NCBI GenBank assembly: GCA_036743375.1
Contig: DAINPP010000026.1
Coordinates: forward strand, 1 to 40,232
Direction of reading: 5' to 3'
Source of the DNA: DAINPP01 sp036743375
GTDB taxonomy: Bacteria; Thermotogota; Thermotogae; MWEM01
DNA: 40,232 nucleotides
In this document: piece after piece, positions 16,712 through 25,317 of the stretch
Position numbering within the stretch: the stretch's first letter is position 1
Layout of the letters: every line of letters begins with the position of its first letter
Made by a program: the position numbers and the translations under genes
Notes under the pieces: generated by a model
Told to the model about the DNA's origin: nothing
Databases searched by the model: none
The model's input: the letters and a program-made list of their open reading frames with translations, nothing else

Positions 16712-17836
16712 ATGCTTAATCTAAAAAATCCAACACAACATCAGATTTTAAACAGAATATGGATCAGGGATTCTTTCACGAGACAGCTGATCAGCAATGA
16801 GATGAATGTCAATCGATCGACAGTTTCAAGGGCGATGGAAGGGTTGCTTGAGCAGGAGATCATCATTCGGGACGGTGTCCAGAATCCGGGTGAAACGGGT
16901 GGAAGAAAGACGGAAGTTCTGAAATTGAACGAAAAAAAGGCGTCCGTTATAGGAATTACGGTGGTCAATGACAGGCTGTTCTGTGTTCTGACAAATTTCA
17001 GGGGACATCTTTTACATGAAGATACATTTGAGGTGAAAATAAACAACGGGAATATCGTTGATGTCATAGAGGCCTGTGTCAAAAAGCTGAAAGAACAGTT
17101 TGATCATATCATGGCCGTGGCGATTTCTATCCCCGGTATTGTCGATTCGGAAAAGGGAGTTATAGACTATTCGTTCGATCTTCAGATCAGAGATCTTGAA
17201 CTGAAAAGGGTGATAGAAAAGAAGACGGGGATTTTCACCTATGTTGAAAACGATGCAAATGCCGGTGCGGCATCCTATCTCCATGAATCTTCGCTTGTCG
17301 ACAGAAATCTCATCTATTATATGTTTTCCTTTCCATCGGGATTCAGGACTTATGGCGGGGTCGGTGCCGGAATAGTGATAGACGGGAAGATCTACAAGGG
17401 GTCGAGGATGGCGGCGGGAGAGATCATCCTTGACAACAGCTGGAAATACTCGAAAGAACTTGAACTGCATGCAATGGATCTTGGAAGATACGAGTGGCCT
17501 TCGGATGATTTTCCAGAACTGTTCAAGGATATGGCCGACAACCTGATCAACAGGATTACCGTTGTTACCACACTGCTTGATCCCGACAGAATCGTACTCG
17601 GTGGGGATATTACCGATTTTTCGGATTCGGTCATCGACTATTTGAAGACAGAGATATTCCGTGGCTTGCCTTTTCGCAAAAAAGAGCAGGTCATCGATGA
17701 GAATTTTATTCAGATTGATCATGATGGATTAAAAAATCTTGCCTATGGGGGTGCGGTTACCATTTTGAAGAATTTCTTCTCGGATTTTGATTATGCGCAG
17801 AAGATCATAAAATTTATAAAACGGAGAAGGAAATAG
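16712..17836 (+). CDS. ROK-family transcriptional regulator
   Basis: A 374-residue regulator of the NagC/XylR type. Residues 1-72 are a winged helix (QLISNEMNVNRSTVSRAMEGLLEQEIII), followed by the actin-fold sugar-sensing domain with VAISIPGIVD and ENDANAGAASYLHE and a second lobe with DPDRIVLGGDI. The zinc-binding Cys-rich motif (C-x-C-G-x-x-G-C) common in this family is absent: the corresponding text after AAGEI reads ILDNSWKYSKELEL. The usual kinase phosphate loop is also not evident. So it is a regulator without sugar-kinase function. It converges on the alpha-glucosidase gene, which makes control of sugar genes plausible but unproven. AAGGAG precedes the ATG by 11 bases. Confidence 0.88.
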   Translation: MLNLKNPTQHQILNRIWIRDSFTRQLISNEMNVNRSTVSRAMEGLLEQEIIIRDGVQNPGETGGRKTEVLKLNEKKASVIGITVVNDRLFCVLTNFRGHLLHEDTFEVKINNGNIVDVIEACVKKLKEQFDHIMAVAISIPGIVDSEKGVIDYSFDLQIRDLELKRVIEKKTGIFTYVENDANAGAASYLHESSLVDRNLIYYMFSFPSGFRTYGGVGAGIVIDGKIYKGSRMAAGEIILDNSWKYSKELELHAMDLGRYEWPSDDFPELFKDMADNLINRITVVTTLLDPDRIVLGGDITDFSDSVIDYLKTEIFRGLPFRKKEQVIDENFIQIDHDGLKNLAYGGAVTILKNFFSDFDYAQKIIKFIKRRRK

Positions 17837-17883
17837 TTCCTGATCAAAATGGATTCTACCAACTAACAGGCTGTTGTATAGGG

Positions 17884-17918
17884 TGGAAGCGGATGAGTTC
17901 CTTACCGATCCGCTTCCA
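17884..17918. terminator. Hairpin between the converging ROK and aglA genes
   Basis: An 11-base-pair perfect stem (17884-17894 with 17908-17918) with a 13-base loop between two converging stop codons. T runs are poor on both sides, so termination may be weak or factor-assisted. Confidence 0.55.
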
Positions 17919-17923
17919 TCCGT

Positions 17924-19330
17924 TTATTCGTACATCTTGAATATCTCGTCTACCACGGCCTGAGCCTGTTCAAAGGAGGTCGTTCTACGATCTCTCATCA
18001 GCATTTCGACCACGAGAGACTTATCCCGTTTCAGGAAGGCCTCAAGCGCCCATTCCATTCGCATGATCCGCGGCGTAAGGTACCAGTTGATGATCCGGTC
18101 GGTCAGCTGTGGGACGACCTCTTCCGCGTGAATCCCGTCTTTGTCAACGAGTGCACAGAATTCACAGGCAACGTCATCGGCAACCCCCTTGACGACACCG
18201 TTGTTCAGTGTGTTGACAACCAGTCTCGACGCATTGTCGTTCGCGATGGCGTCGATGAACGGAATGTGTTGTTCACCGCTGAGTCTGTTCGGATCATAAA
18301 GGATCTCTACCTGTTCCCTGAGTTCTTCCGGATACTGGCTCATGTCCGCAAGCAGAAGTTCTTTGGTATCGGCTTCGGGATTCTCCATGATCTTTTTCAT
18401 CATGCCCTGAACGGTGGCTGTTGTGGCTACGAGTCTGTTTCCGTACCATTTCCATCCGCTTGGCGAGTCAAAACCGCCCCAGGGTTCACCGTACCATTTT
18501 TTCTTCTCATCCATGGAAAAATGATATTTCCATGAGGAATTTCTCGGTGTGTCACCTATCGGGAACATGCCGTAGAATTTATAATCATCCCAGGCAACCG
18601 GGGCCAATTGATCATCCGTGGGATTCTTTGGCGCCCATTCCTTTCGGGTGTTGAAATATTCCTCGAGTCTCGGGTAAAGGTCCTCCCCGTCTTTTTCAAA
18701 TTTGTTCAGCCAGATTCCGTGATTCACACCGGCGACCTGCCAGTCGACTTCGTTCATATGTAATCCCAGGACATTTGCGAGATGTTCTACGTGATAATGT
18801 CCGTGACAGAAGCCGACCATGTTGGTGTCCGTCTCACGATGGATCAGTGTTGTCCCTTCAAAAACGGGGTTTGCAGCCTGTAGTAGCCAGGCATCCTTCT
18901 GATTGTTGCTGCCGACTTTCCTTGCTATTTCTACGAAATAGGAAAGCTGATTCCAGTTTGTGAAGGTGTAGTAATCCGAAACCATATTGAATTCCTGAGT
19001 ATCTATCCCCCTGAAATAACCGTGTTTTTCACCAATTGCCCGGGTATCTTCCAGGAATTTGTGTCCGCCGACGAGTGCGGAATTGATGACAAAATTTGAA
19101 TCGATGATCGTTTTATCGAGATCGAGTGTTGTTTCAAAGGTGATGTCCGCATCAAATTCATCACTGAGTTTTTTGGCCATGAAAGAGACCGCATTGAGTC
19201 TTTCTTCGTCCACATCCATGAGGATGACTTCGCTTCCCCTGAGACTCGGCGTCTTGCACAAATCGCTGACCAGTCTCATTGAAAATACTGCACTTCCCGC
19301 ACCTATAATTCCAATCTTTACTGAGCTCAT
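17924..19330 (-). CDS. aglA: Alpha-glucosidase AglA, glycoside hydrolase family 4
   Basis: A 468-residue cytoplasmic enzyme that opens alpha-glucosides by an NAD- and manganese-dependent redox mechanism. The NAD-binding fold starts with KIGIIGAGSAVFSMRLVSDL and ends its first strand pair at LMDVD. QAANPVFEGT and GFCHGHY follow, the latter with the metal-binding Cys, and VNHGIW supplies the metal-binding His. The sequence closely follows the Thermotoga AglA that I recall, including MPIGDT, WYGEPWGG, SGEQHIPFIDA and RPRIMRMEWALEAFL-type segments. The ATG follows AGGAGGG. It faces away from the HPt gene across a short interval with overlapping divergent promoters. Sister enzymes in the family act on other sugars, so alpha-glucoside is likely rather than certain. 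Confidence 0.93.
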   Translation of the reverse strand: MSSVKIGIIGAGSAVFSMRLVSDLCKTPSLRGSEVILMDVDEERLNAVSFMAKKLSDEFDADITFETTLDLDKTIIDSNFVINSALVGGHKFLEDTRAIGEKHGYFRGIDTQEFNMVSDYYTFTNWNQLSYFVEIARKVGSNNQKDAWLLQAANPVFEGTTLIHRETDTNMVGFCHGHYHVEHLANVLGLHMNEVDWQVAGVNHGIWLNKFEKDGEDLYPRLEEYFNTRKEWAPKNPTDDQLAPVAWDDYKFYGMFPIGDTPRNSSWKYHFSMDEKKKWYGEPWGGFDSPSGWKWYGNRLVATTATVQGMMKKIMENPEADTKELLLADMSQYPEELREQVEILYDPNRLSGEQHIPFIDAIANDNASRLVVNTLNNGVVKGVADDVACEFCALVDKDGIHAEEVVPQLTDRIINWYLTPRIMRMEWALEAFLKRDKSLVVEMLMRDRRTTSFEQAQAVVDEIFKMYE

Positions 19331-19368
19331 CTTTTCCCTCCTGATATAAAAAGTTCGTATCAGCTTAA

Positions 19369-19400
19369 ATCATAACATAATAGAGAAAAAATGTTATAAT
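19369..19400. promoter_or_regulatory. Overlapping divergent promoters of aglA and the HPt gene
   Basis: Rightward: ATAACA (19372-19377), 17 bases, TATAAT (19395-19400). Leftward: ATAACA (complement of 19392-19397), 17 bases, TATGAT (complement of 19369-19374). The two promoters share bases, and ATAACA/TGTTAT form an inverted pair, so the two genes should compete for polymerase. Confidence 0.5.
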
Positions 19401-19429
19401 GTGAAGGGAAATGAAAAATTGTAAAAAAG

Positions 19430-19807
19430 GTGATAATTATTTCAGACACAGAGTTTATCGGTAAATTAACGGATATCGGTTTTGTTTTAAGTGAAGAGCT
19501 GAGGAAATCGGTCAATTTTTTAAACGAACTGAAGTTGAGAGACGAGGATAAATTATTTCTTTACACGGAATTTCTCAATGAGATCAGGGAGTTTATGCAG
19601 ATGCTTTCAGAAAAACTTGAGGCGGGAGAGTTTGAGATGCTGGAAGATAAATCACATGAGCTGAAAGGTGTCACGAGAAATCTGAAATTTAACAATCTGG
19701 CGGAAACCCTTTACAGGATTCAGCTTAGTTCTTCCGAGAGGGATACCGCTGAGGTTGAAAAGAGTATACGCGAATTCGAAACGGCAATAACTGACTATAT
19801 AATCTGA
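19430..19807 (+). CDS. HPt (histidine phosphotransfer) domain protein
   Basis: A small, single-domain helical protein of about 122 residues. The phospho-acceptor motif is SHELKGVTRNLKFNNLAETLYRIQ, the H-x-L-K-G pattern of phosphorelay shuttles that pass phosphate between a hybrid kinase and a response regulator. No kinase is adjacent; the receiver gene at 1-719 is far away. The start is uncertain. The GTG at 19430 is itself part of the only good ribosome site (AAGGTG), whose normal spacing would place initiation at an ATT (19439). An ATG at 19411 preceded by GAAGGGAA is out of frame by one base across a six-A run. A rare start codon or a base error are both possible. Confidence 0.8.
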   Translation: MIIISDTEFIGKLTDIGFVLSEELRKSVNFLNELKLRDEDKLFLYTEFLNEIREFMQMLSEKLEAGEFEMLEDKSHELKGVTRNLKFNNLAETLYRIQLSSSERDTAEVEKSIREFETAITDYII

Positions 19808-19873
19808 GAATAGATTCCTTTCGCCCGGTTGGGATGGCTTTCAATCTGACCTTTCCTCTGAAACAGAACGATC

Positions 19874-19902
19874 TTGTGATAGTCCCGTAAGTATGGTATA
19901 AT
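19874..19902 (+). promoter_or_regulatory. Promoter of the MATE exporter gene
   Basis: TTGTGA (19874-19879), 17 bases, TATAAT (19897-19902). The start would be near 19909, about 33 bases before the ATG. Confidence 0.7.
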
Positions 19903-19941
19903 ATTTCGGAATGCTAACTTTATTACGGAGCTGATCTCGTT

Positions 19942-21312
19942 ATGAATTTTTTTAAGACATTAAGCGGCAGAATGAATCAGAAGGTAGATATCTTTCATCT
20001 GCCGATTTATAAAGGGCTTTTTATGCTGGCCTGGCCCATCGTTCTCACGAATCTCCTTCAGACACTCTACAATCTGACAGACGCCTATTTTCTCGGAAAA
20101 CTCGGTACCGTTGAGTTCTCCGCCCCCACGGTAACCTTTTCTATCGTATTCATTTTGATATCCCTTGCAACCGGCTTTTCGCATGCGGCCACATCGATGA
20201 TCGCACAGTATATCGGGATGAAAAATAAGAAAATGGCGGAGAAGTCGGCTGCACAGGTGATGCTGACGCTGCTCGTACTTTCCGTCTTTGTCATGACGCT
20301 TGGTTATTATTTTGCACCATCTATTCTGAAACTGATAAATGTAGAAGGAGAACTCTTTGACAAGTCGCTAAGCTATCTGAGGGTCATGATCTTTGCCATT
20401 CCGTTTATGTTTTTCAGTGAACTGTTTTCGAGTATTTTCAGAGGCTGGGGAAATTCCGTAATCACATTACAGATCATGTTTCTGACGGTTGGTTTAAATA
20501 TAGCACTCGATCCGCTCTTTATCTTTGCCCTTGGATTGGGGGTTGAAGGGGCTGCACTCGCAACCCTTATCGCGAGAGGTGTTTCAGTTGTCTATTTTCT
20601 TTATGTCCTCCTTAAAAACCGGACCGGTTTCACCGTTCACCTGAAGGACTTTAAACCGGATTTCAGGATGATAAGAAAGATTCTTTCGATAGGGCTCCCG
20701 GGGTCTATCGGTCAATCCGTCACGGCCGTCGGATTTACGTTTATCATGGGGGTTGTGACACAGTTCGGAGCTGCTGTTATCAGTATATACGGGATCGGTA
20801 ACCGGGTACTTTCGATGGTGACCATGTTTGCCGTTGGAATGTCACTCGCGACGGCCACCATGGCCGGACAGTTTGTCGGAGCGGATAAACCCGAAAAGGC
20901 GGAAGAAACCGTGAGAAAATCGGCGATAATCACCTTTCTCGTGGTTTTGGTCATCTCCACTCTTCTCTTCTTCTTTGGCCAGTACGTAACCAAGTTCTTC
21001 ATCAACGATCCGGAAGTCATCGATCTTGGGTATCTCTATTTCAGACTTGTGGCCTTTTCACTGCCGTTCTTTGCAACGATGTCGGTCTTTCAGGGGGCAC
21101 TCAGGGGAACAGGACACACTACGCTGGCTACCACCGCTGATATGCTGCGATTATGGGCCGTGAGAATCCCCCTTGTGATGTGGTTTTCAGAACTGTTTGG
21201 GTTCTACGGAATATTCTATGCGATGATTATCAGTAATATCAGCGCGATGATTATCGCCTATGTCTTTCTCAAGATCGGGAACTGGAAGGAAAGGGTTGTG
21301 GAAGAATACTGA
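19942..21312 (+). CDS. MATE-family multidrug/metabolite exporter
   Basis: A 456-residue membrane protein with about 12 hydrophobic helices in two homologous halves. The first half opens with LAWPIVLTNLLQTLYNLTDAYFLGKLG, the typical MATE signature; the second repeats it as IGLPGSIGQSVTAVGFTFIMG. Members use a sodium or proton gradient to export drugs or cationic metabolites from the cytoplasm. The substrate is unknown. The GGAG-to-ATG spacing of 11 is somewhat long. It has its own promoter and terminator. Confidence 0.93.
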   Translation: MNFFKTLSGRMNQKVDIFHLPIYKGLFMLAWPIVLTNLLQTLYNLTDAYFLGKLGTVEFSAPTVTFSIVFILISLATGFSHAATSMIAQYIGMKNKKMAEKSAAQVMLTLLVLSVFVMTLGYYFAPSILKLINVEGELFDKSLSYLRVMIFAIPFMFFSELFSSIFRGWGNSVITLQIMFLTVGLNIALDPLFIFALGLGVEGAALATLIARGVSVVYFLYVLLKNRTGFTVHLKDFKPDFRMIRKILSIGLPGSIGQSVTAVGFTFIMGVVTQFGAAVISIYGIGNRVLSMVTMFAVGMSLATATMAGQFVGADKPEKAEETVRKSAIITFLVVLVISTLLFFFGQYVTKFFINDPEVIDLGYLYFRLVAFSLPFFATMSVFQGALRGTGHTTLATTADMLRLWAVRIPLVMWFSELFGFYGIFYAMIISNISAMIIAYVFLKIGNWKERVVEEY

Positions 21313-21322
21313 TAAATGGAAA

Positions 21323-21346
21323 CCCCGCTTTCAGGAGAAAGCGGGG
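21323..21346. terminator. Terminator between the converging MATE and trxB genes
   Basis: A perfect ten-base-pair GC-rich stem (21323-21332 with 21337-21346), loop AGGA. Flanking A and T runs are short on both strands. Confidence 0.75.
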
Positions 21347-21369
21347 AAAAGGAGTTGTTTTTTTATTGC

Positions 21370-22332
21370 TCAGAAGTACGTCTTTATTGCACTGGATACT
21401 GCGGTCGCACCGTCCGCAGCTGCATTGATAATCTGTCTGAGTTCCTTGTCGATGACATCACCGGCCGCGTAAACGCCAGGCATGGATGTTTCAAGACTCT
21501 TGTGATCCGTAATGATAAAGCCTTCAGGGGTCATTTTCAGAAGATTCCTGAACAGGTCTGAATTCGGGACGAGTCCGATGTAGATGAAAATTCCGTCGAC
21601 GGGCAGATCTTCTTTGCTGCCGTCTTTGACATTCTTCAATACGAGATTGCTGACGAATTTGTCACCTTCTATCTTTTCAACGACCGTATCCCAGATAAAT
21701 TCCATCTTTTGATTTTCAAAGGCCCTGTCCTGGAGAATCTTATCCGCTCTCAGCTGATCCCTTCTGTGAATGACGGTTACCTTTTCTGCGAGCTGTGCGA
21801 GATAAAGCCCCTCTTCTATGGCCGAATTTCCGCCACCGATTACCGCAACATGCTTGTTGGCGAAGAATGCCCCATCGCATACGGCACAGTATGAAACGCC
21901 TTTTCCATCAAAGGTACTTTCACCTGGAACGCCAAGTCTTCTGTGCTTTGCGCCTGTTGCAATCAATAGTGTCTTTGCATCTATCTGCCGGCCATTTTCG
22001 AGTGTCACACTCTTTTTATCACAGCAGAAGGAAAGGTTGGCCACACCGTTTGTCGAGATATCCGCACCAAAATGCCTTGCATGTTCTGCGAGTCTTTCGG
22101 CAAGTTCCATTCCCTCTATCGAGATGAAACCGGGATAGTTTTCCACTTTCTGAGTAACCGTTATCTGCCCGCCTTCGGTGCTCTTTTCGAGTACGAGTGT
22201 CTTTAACCCGCCTCTTGCGGCATATATTGCGGCGGTGAGGCCGGCCGGCCCACCACCTATTATGATCATATCGTAGCTGTTATCAAGTGTTGAATCTCCT
22301 GCACCGCTGCCGCCGAGATCAAAAAATACCAT
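21370..22332 (-). CDS. trxB: Thioredoxin-disulfide reductase
   Basis: A 320-residue flavoprotein that moves electrons from NADPH to a thioredoxin-like protein. FAD is bound by IIGGGPAGLTAAIYAAR and the later AAGDV, the redox-active pair is C149 and C152 in CAVCD, and NADPH is bound by VIGGGNSAIEEGLYLA with HRRDQLRA. The N-terminal 18 residues before the FAD motif (Gly-rich) are longer than usual. It follows the pdo gene by 71 bases, so its natural partner is the two-domain oxidoreductase rather than a classical thioredoxin. GGGGTG precedes the ATG. Confidence 0.97.
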   Translation of the reverse strand: MVFFDLGGSGAGDSTLDNSYDMIIIGGGPAGLTAAIYAARGGLKTLVLEKSTEGGQITVTQKVENYPGFISIEGMELAERLAEHARHFGADISTNGVANLSFCCDKKSVTLENGRQIDAKTLLIATGAKHRRLGVPGESTFDGKGVSYCAVCDGAFFANKHVAVIGGGNSAIEEGLYLAQLAEKVTVIHRRDQLRADKILQDRAFENQKMEFIWDTVVEKIEGDKFVSNLVLKNVKDGSKEDLPVDGIFIYIGLVPNSDLFRNLLKMTPEGFIITDHKSLETSMPGVYAAGDVIDKELRQIINAAADGATAVSSAIKTYF

Positions 22333-22360
22333 TCAATCACCCCGAAATCATTAAAATGTA

Positions 22361-22379
22361 GGAGTTTCTCCGAAACTCC
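22361..22379 (-). promoter_or_regulatory. Hairpin between pdo and trxB
   Basis: GGAGTTTC and GAAACTCC form an eight-base-pair stem with a three-base loop in the 71-base space between the two genes. There is no T run, so it may stabilise or mark a processing point in a shared mRNA rather than end it. Confidence 0.45.
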
Positions 22380-22403
22380 CGAAGCCTTCCTTCGAAAAAC
22401 TAT

Positions 22404-23069
22404 TTATAATACCTTCAGAACTTCAGCGAGGTAGTCCTTTTCGGGGATAGCCCCTACGAAGGAATTTGCCCCGTCGTTGATGACCATCTGGGGGACGGAC
22501 GAAACACCGTATTTTGCCGAGAGTTCTGGGAATTCTGAAGCCTCCACCATTTCTCCCTTGATAAATTCAGGATTGATCATTGAGAAAAAATGTGCTGTCA
22601 GAACGGCCGGTGGGCAGTACGGACAAGTGGGTGTAACGAATGCCTGAATCTTTACGGGCTTGTTGATGGCCTTGAGTTTTTCCACCACATCGGCACTTAC
22701 CGGTGGATTTGCCCCATTTGAAATGACAACAAGATCTTCAAGCAGAGTGGCAAATTCGTGACCAAAAGGTGCGCCGTGGAAGATGACGTTGTAATTGTTC
22801 AGATCCTTATCGAGAATGACAAAGCCGGGGACCTGATCCACACCGTATTTGCCGGCAAGTTCCCTGTCCTGCTCGTAGCTGTGATGTTCGATCTCTATCA
22901 ACCCGTTTGAGAGTGCGGCTACTTCTTCAAGGACATCTTTTGTCGTCTGACAATACTGACATCTTGCCGGATCATTCGTTGTGAAAAGTACAACCCTTAC
23001 TTTATCCTTCAATTCTTTTTCAAACCTCTTCAGCATAACTTCCTGAGCTTTTTCCTTTAAAAGTCCCAT
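22404..23069 (-). CDS. Protein disulfide oxidoreductase with two thioredoxin-fold domains (PDO family)
   Basis: A 221-residue cytoplasmic protein made of two thioredoxin/glutaredoxin-like units. The first has the redox pair C37 and C40 in RCQYCQ, the second has C149 and C152 in TPTCPYCPP. Each unit carries its cis-proline (VPGFVI; VPQMVI). This two-unit form is the PDO type known from hyperthermophilic archaea and bacteria, where it handles disulfides inside the cell and is reduced by TrxB. trxB lies directly downstream, supporting that pairing. The N-terminal CQYC differs from the classic CPxC. GGAGGT precedes the ATG. Confidence 0.9.
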   Translation of the reverse strand: MGLLKEKAQEVMLKRFEKELKDKVRVVLFTTNDPARCQYCQTTKDVLEEVAALSNGLIEIEHHSYEQDRELAGKYGVDQVPGFVILDKDLNNYNVIFHGAPFGHEFATLLEDLVVISNGANPPVSADVVEKLKAINKPVKIQAFVTPTCPYCPPAVLTAHFFSMINPEFIKGEMVEASEFPELSAKYGVSSVPQMVINDGANSFVGAIPEKDYLAEVLKVL

Positions 23070-23142
23070 GTCTACCTCCAGTAATTTTATCGATATACCC
23101 CCTCAGGGTACGTTCGATGATTTGACGGAAGATGTTCTGAAA

Positions 23143-24060
23143 TTATTTCACTTCATTATCTTTTTTATCTTCAACAAACAATTCTTTTACAGCGCCGATG
23201 CTTCCAAGGATTCCGGAGGTTTCCAACGGAAGAAATACTTTGGAAGCCGTCCCGTTAGCGATATCCTTCAACGCCTCAAGATATTTGATGGCGATGACGT
23301 CATTTGTCGGATTTCCCTTGTGGATGGAATCAAATACCTTATAAATGGCCTCAGCCTGTCCCTGAGCTTCCGTGCTCAGTCTGTATTTCGTAGCTTCCGC
23401 CTCAAGCTTGATGGCCTCGGCCTTACCCTGCGCCTCAAGAATTTTCGATTGTTTGGCCCCTTCCGCCTTTGTGATCTGTGATTCTTTGATTCCCTGCGCC
23501 TCAAGGATAACGGCCCTCTTGATTCTTTCGGATTTCATCTGGCGGCTCATCGCGTCCGTAATATCCTGTGGCGGATCTATTCTCTTGATCTCAACTCTGG
23601 AGACCTTGACTCCCCAGTTGTCCGTTGCATCGTCGAGGACTTCTCTGAGTTTCGTGTTGATCATCTCCCTTGAGGTGAGTGTCTGATCAAGCTCCAGTTC
23701 ACCGATGACGTTTCTGAGATTTGTCTGAGCCAGCTTTACGGCGGCCTCCTGGAACATGGAGATGTTGTAGAGTACCATGTAGGCATCCGTCACCTGATAG
23801 TAGATGACCGCGTCGACGGATACCACAACGTTGTCGTTTGTGATGACTTCCTGTGGTGGAACATCGATGACCTGTTCGCGCATGTCCACCTTCGTCATTC
23901 GTTCAAAGAGAGGTACGATGAACTGTAGTCCCGGTTCACCTATCCTGTTGAATTTACCGAGCCGTTCGATAACCCCTTTCTGATAGGGTCTGATAATCTT
24001 GATTCCTGACATGGCAAAAATGAACACAAAAATAATGATTACAATCAAAGCGTATATCAT
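23143..24060 (-). CDS. Stomatin/QmcA-type SPFH-domain membrane protein
   Basis: A 305-residue protein with one N-terminal membrane helix (about 2-17, ALIVIIIFVFIFAM) followed by the SPFH domain (GIKIIRPYQKGVIERLGKF, GLQFIVPLFERMTKVDMREQVIDVPPQEVITNDNVVVSVDAVIYYQV). An Ala/Glu-rich coiled coil (AEGAKQSKILEAQGKAEAIKLEAEATK) drives ring assembly. Such proteins build membrane cages and work with NfeD-type partners and proteases. The nfeD gene lies 31 bases upstream, matching the conserved pair. GGGAGGT precedes the ATG. The shared transcript with pdo and trxB is unusual. Confidence 0.94.
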   Translation of the reverse strand: MIYALIVIIIFVFIFAMSGIKIIRPYQKGVIERLGKFNRIGEPGLQFIVPLFERMTKVDMREQVIDVPPQEVITNDNVVVSVDAVIYYQVTDAYMVLYNISMFQEAAVKLAQTNLRNVIGELELDQTLTSREMINTKLREVLDDATDNWGVKVSRVEIKRIDPPQDITDAMSRQMKSERIKRAVILEAQGIKESQITKAEGAKQSKILEAQGKAEAIKLEAEATKYRLSTEAQGQAEAIYKVFDSIHKGNPTNDVIAIKYLEALKDIANGTASKVFLPLETSGILGSIGAVKELFVEDKKDNEVK

Positions 24061-24091
24061 AATGTCTACCTCCCTGTAGTGTTTAGGCTCT

Positions 24092-24523
24092 CTAAATTTT
24101 CCTTACCGTCAGTTTTACACCTGTAAGACTGATAATTTCTACTTTGCTGCCCTTTCCTATGTCTCTCTCGTCTTCCGGGATTGCGCGCCACTCCTGTCCG
24201 AGTACCTTTACAATTCCCTTTGAACCATCTGAGGTTATCGGTTCAACAACGGTTCCCTCCTTACCGATGATGTTGTCCTGCGTAATCTTGCGGGGTGAAT
24301 CCTTTGAAATATGATTGGCCATCTTTCTCGTGTAAAGAACAAGGATAAAAGAACTGACTGCAAAGACAACAAGCTGAATGATAAAGGAATCTACCCATAA
24401 CCATGCGACAAGTGCCGTTATGAGACCGGCAAGACCAAACCACATGATGAAAAACGATGTTGTAAAGATTTCCATTATTAAAAATGCAAAACCGAGAATC
24501 ATCCAAAAAATTTCCGCACTCAT
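24092..24523 (-). CDS. NfeD-family membrane protein (short form)
   Basis: A 143-residue protein with about three membrane helices in the first 75 residues and a C-terminal OB-fold (IIGKEGTVVEPITSDGSKGIVKVLGQEWRAIPEDERDIGKGSKVEIISLTG) typical of NfeD. The long form's N-terminal ClpP-like protease domain is absent. It is the partner of the stomatin encoded next. The ATG at 24523 is chosen because the GTG nine bases earlier is part of AGAGGTG. A weak stem with seven T residues upstream (about 24557-24590) may partly separate it from the glycosyltransferase gene. Confidence 0.9.
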   Translation of the reverse strand: MSAEIFWMILGFAFLIMEIFTTSFFIMWFGLAGLITALVAWLWVDSFIIQLVVFAVSSFILVLYTRKMANHISKDSPRKITQDNIIGKEGTVVEPITSDGSKGIVKVLGQEWRAIPEDERDIGKGSKVEIISLTGVKLTVRKI

Positions 24524-24573
24524 ATGTATCACCTCTTAAAGTATAAGACACAAAAAAATCCCGAAATATTCCG

Positions 24574-25311
24574 TCAGGATTTACCCTTTTCACGTAAAAC
24601 ATCCATCACAAAAGAGGCTATCTGAAGGATGACCTTCGCCTTTGTGACCGGATGCTGCAGTATTCTGTAAAGCCATTCAAGATTTGCCTTCTGAATCCAC
24701 AAAGGAGCCCTTTTTGCCGTCTGAGCGTAGATATCCAGTGAACCGCCTACCCCGATTGCCAGGCTGCATCCTGTTTTTTCAAAGTTTCTGTAGATCCACT
24801 TTTCCTGTTTGGGGGCACCGAGGCCGACAAAGAGTACGGAAGGTGCTTTTGAACGGATTTCCTCGCAGATTCTGTCGGTTTCCGTTTCTGTATCAAAATA
24901 GCCATCATGTGTCCCACAGATGTTTATCCCTGTTTTTTCGTTCAGATTTTCTGCCGCCTTTTCGGCGACTCCGGGTTTTCCGCCGAGAATATAGGCCTTT
25001 TTACTTAACTCGGAAGCACTCCTGCATATTTCCAACAACAATTCAACACCCGGATAACGTGCGATGTTCACCCCATTCAGCCTTCTCAACGCCCATGACA
25101 GTCCAGTTCCGTCCGGAATGACATATGAAGCCCCTATGGCCTCTCTTGCATCCTCAAAGTTCAGATAAAAATAGGCGATCTGTGCGTTCATGGTGGTTAT
25201 TTTTATATTTTCTCCGTTATTTAATGCTTCCTTGATTGCTTTCTCTATCTCTCTTTTTTCCGAGGCGATGATATTCAGCCCGAAAAATTCAGTGAACTCA
25301 AGTTTTCTCAT
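24574..25311 (-). CDS. WecG/TagA/CpsF-family glycosyltransferase
   Basis: A 245-residue enzyme of the family that adds N-acetylmannosamine-type sugars to lipid-linked precursors of surface polymers. Visible family blocks are TTMNAQIAYFYL, SYVIPDGTGLSWALR, AYILGGKPGVAEKAAENL, LFVGLGAPKQEKWI, AIGVGGSLDIYA and RAPLWIQKANLEWLYRI. No other polymer gene is adjacent, so its product is unknown. The ribosome site is weak; an extended -10 lies only six bases before the ATG, suggesting a leaderless message. Confidence 0.93.
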   Translation of the reverse strand: MRKLEFTEFFGLNIIASEKREIEKAIKEALNNGENIKITTMNAQIAYFYLNFEDAREAIGASYVIPDGTGLSWALRRLNGVNIARYPGVELLLEICRSASELSKKAYILGGKPGVAEKAAENLNEKTGINICGTHDGYFDTETETDRICEEIRSKAPSVLFVGLGAPKQEKWIYRNFEKTGCSLAIGVGGSLDIYAQTAKRAPLWIQKANLEWLYRILQHPVTKAKVILQIASFVMDVLREKGKS

Positions 25312-25317
25312 ACTTCT

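Noticed and set aside
17012..17722. Minus-strand frame of 236 codons opposite the ROK gene
   Set aside because: Antisense shadow of a gene with clear domain structure and ribosome site.
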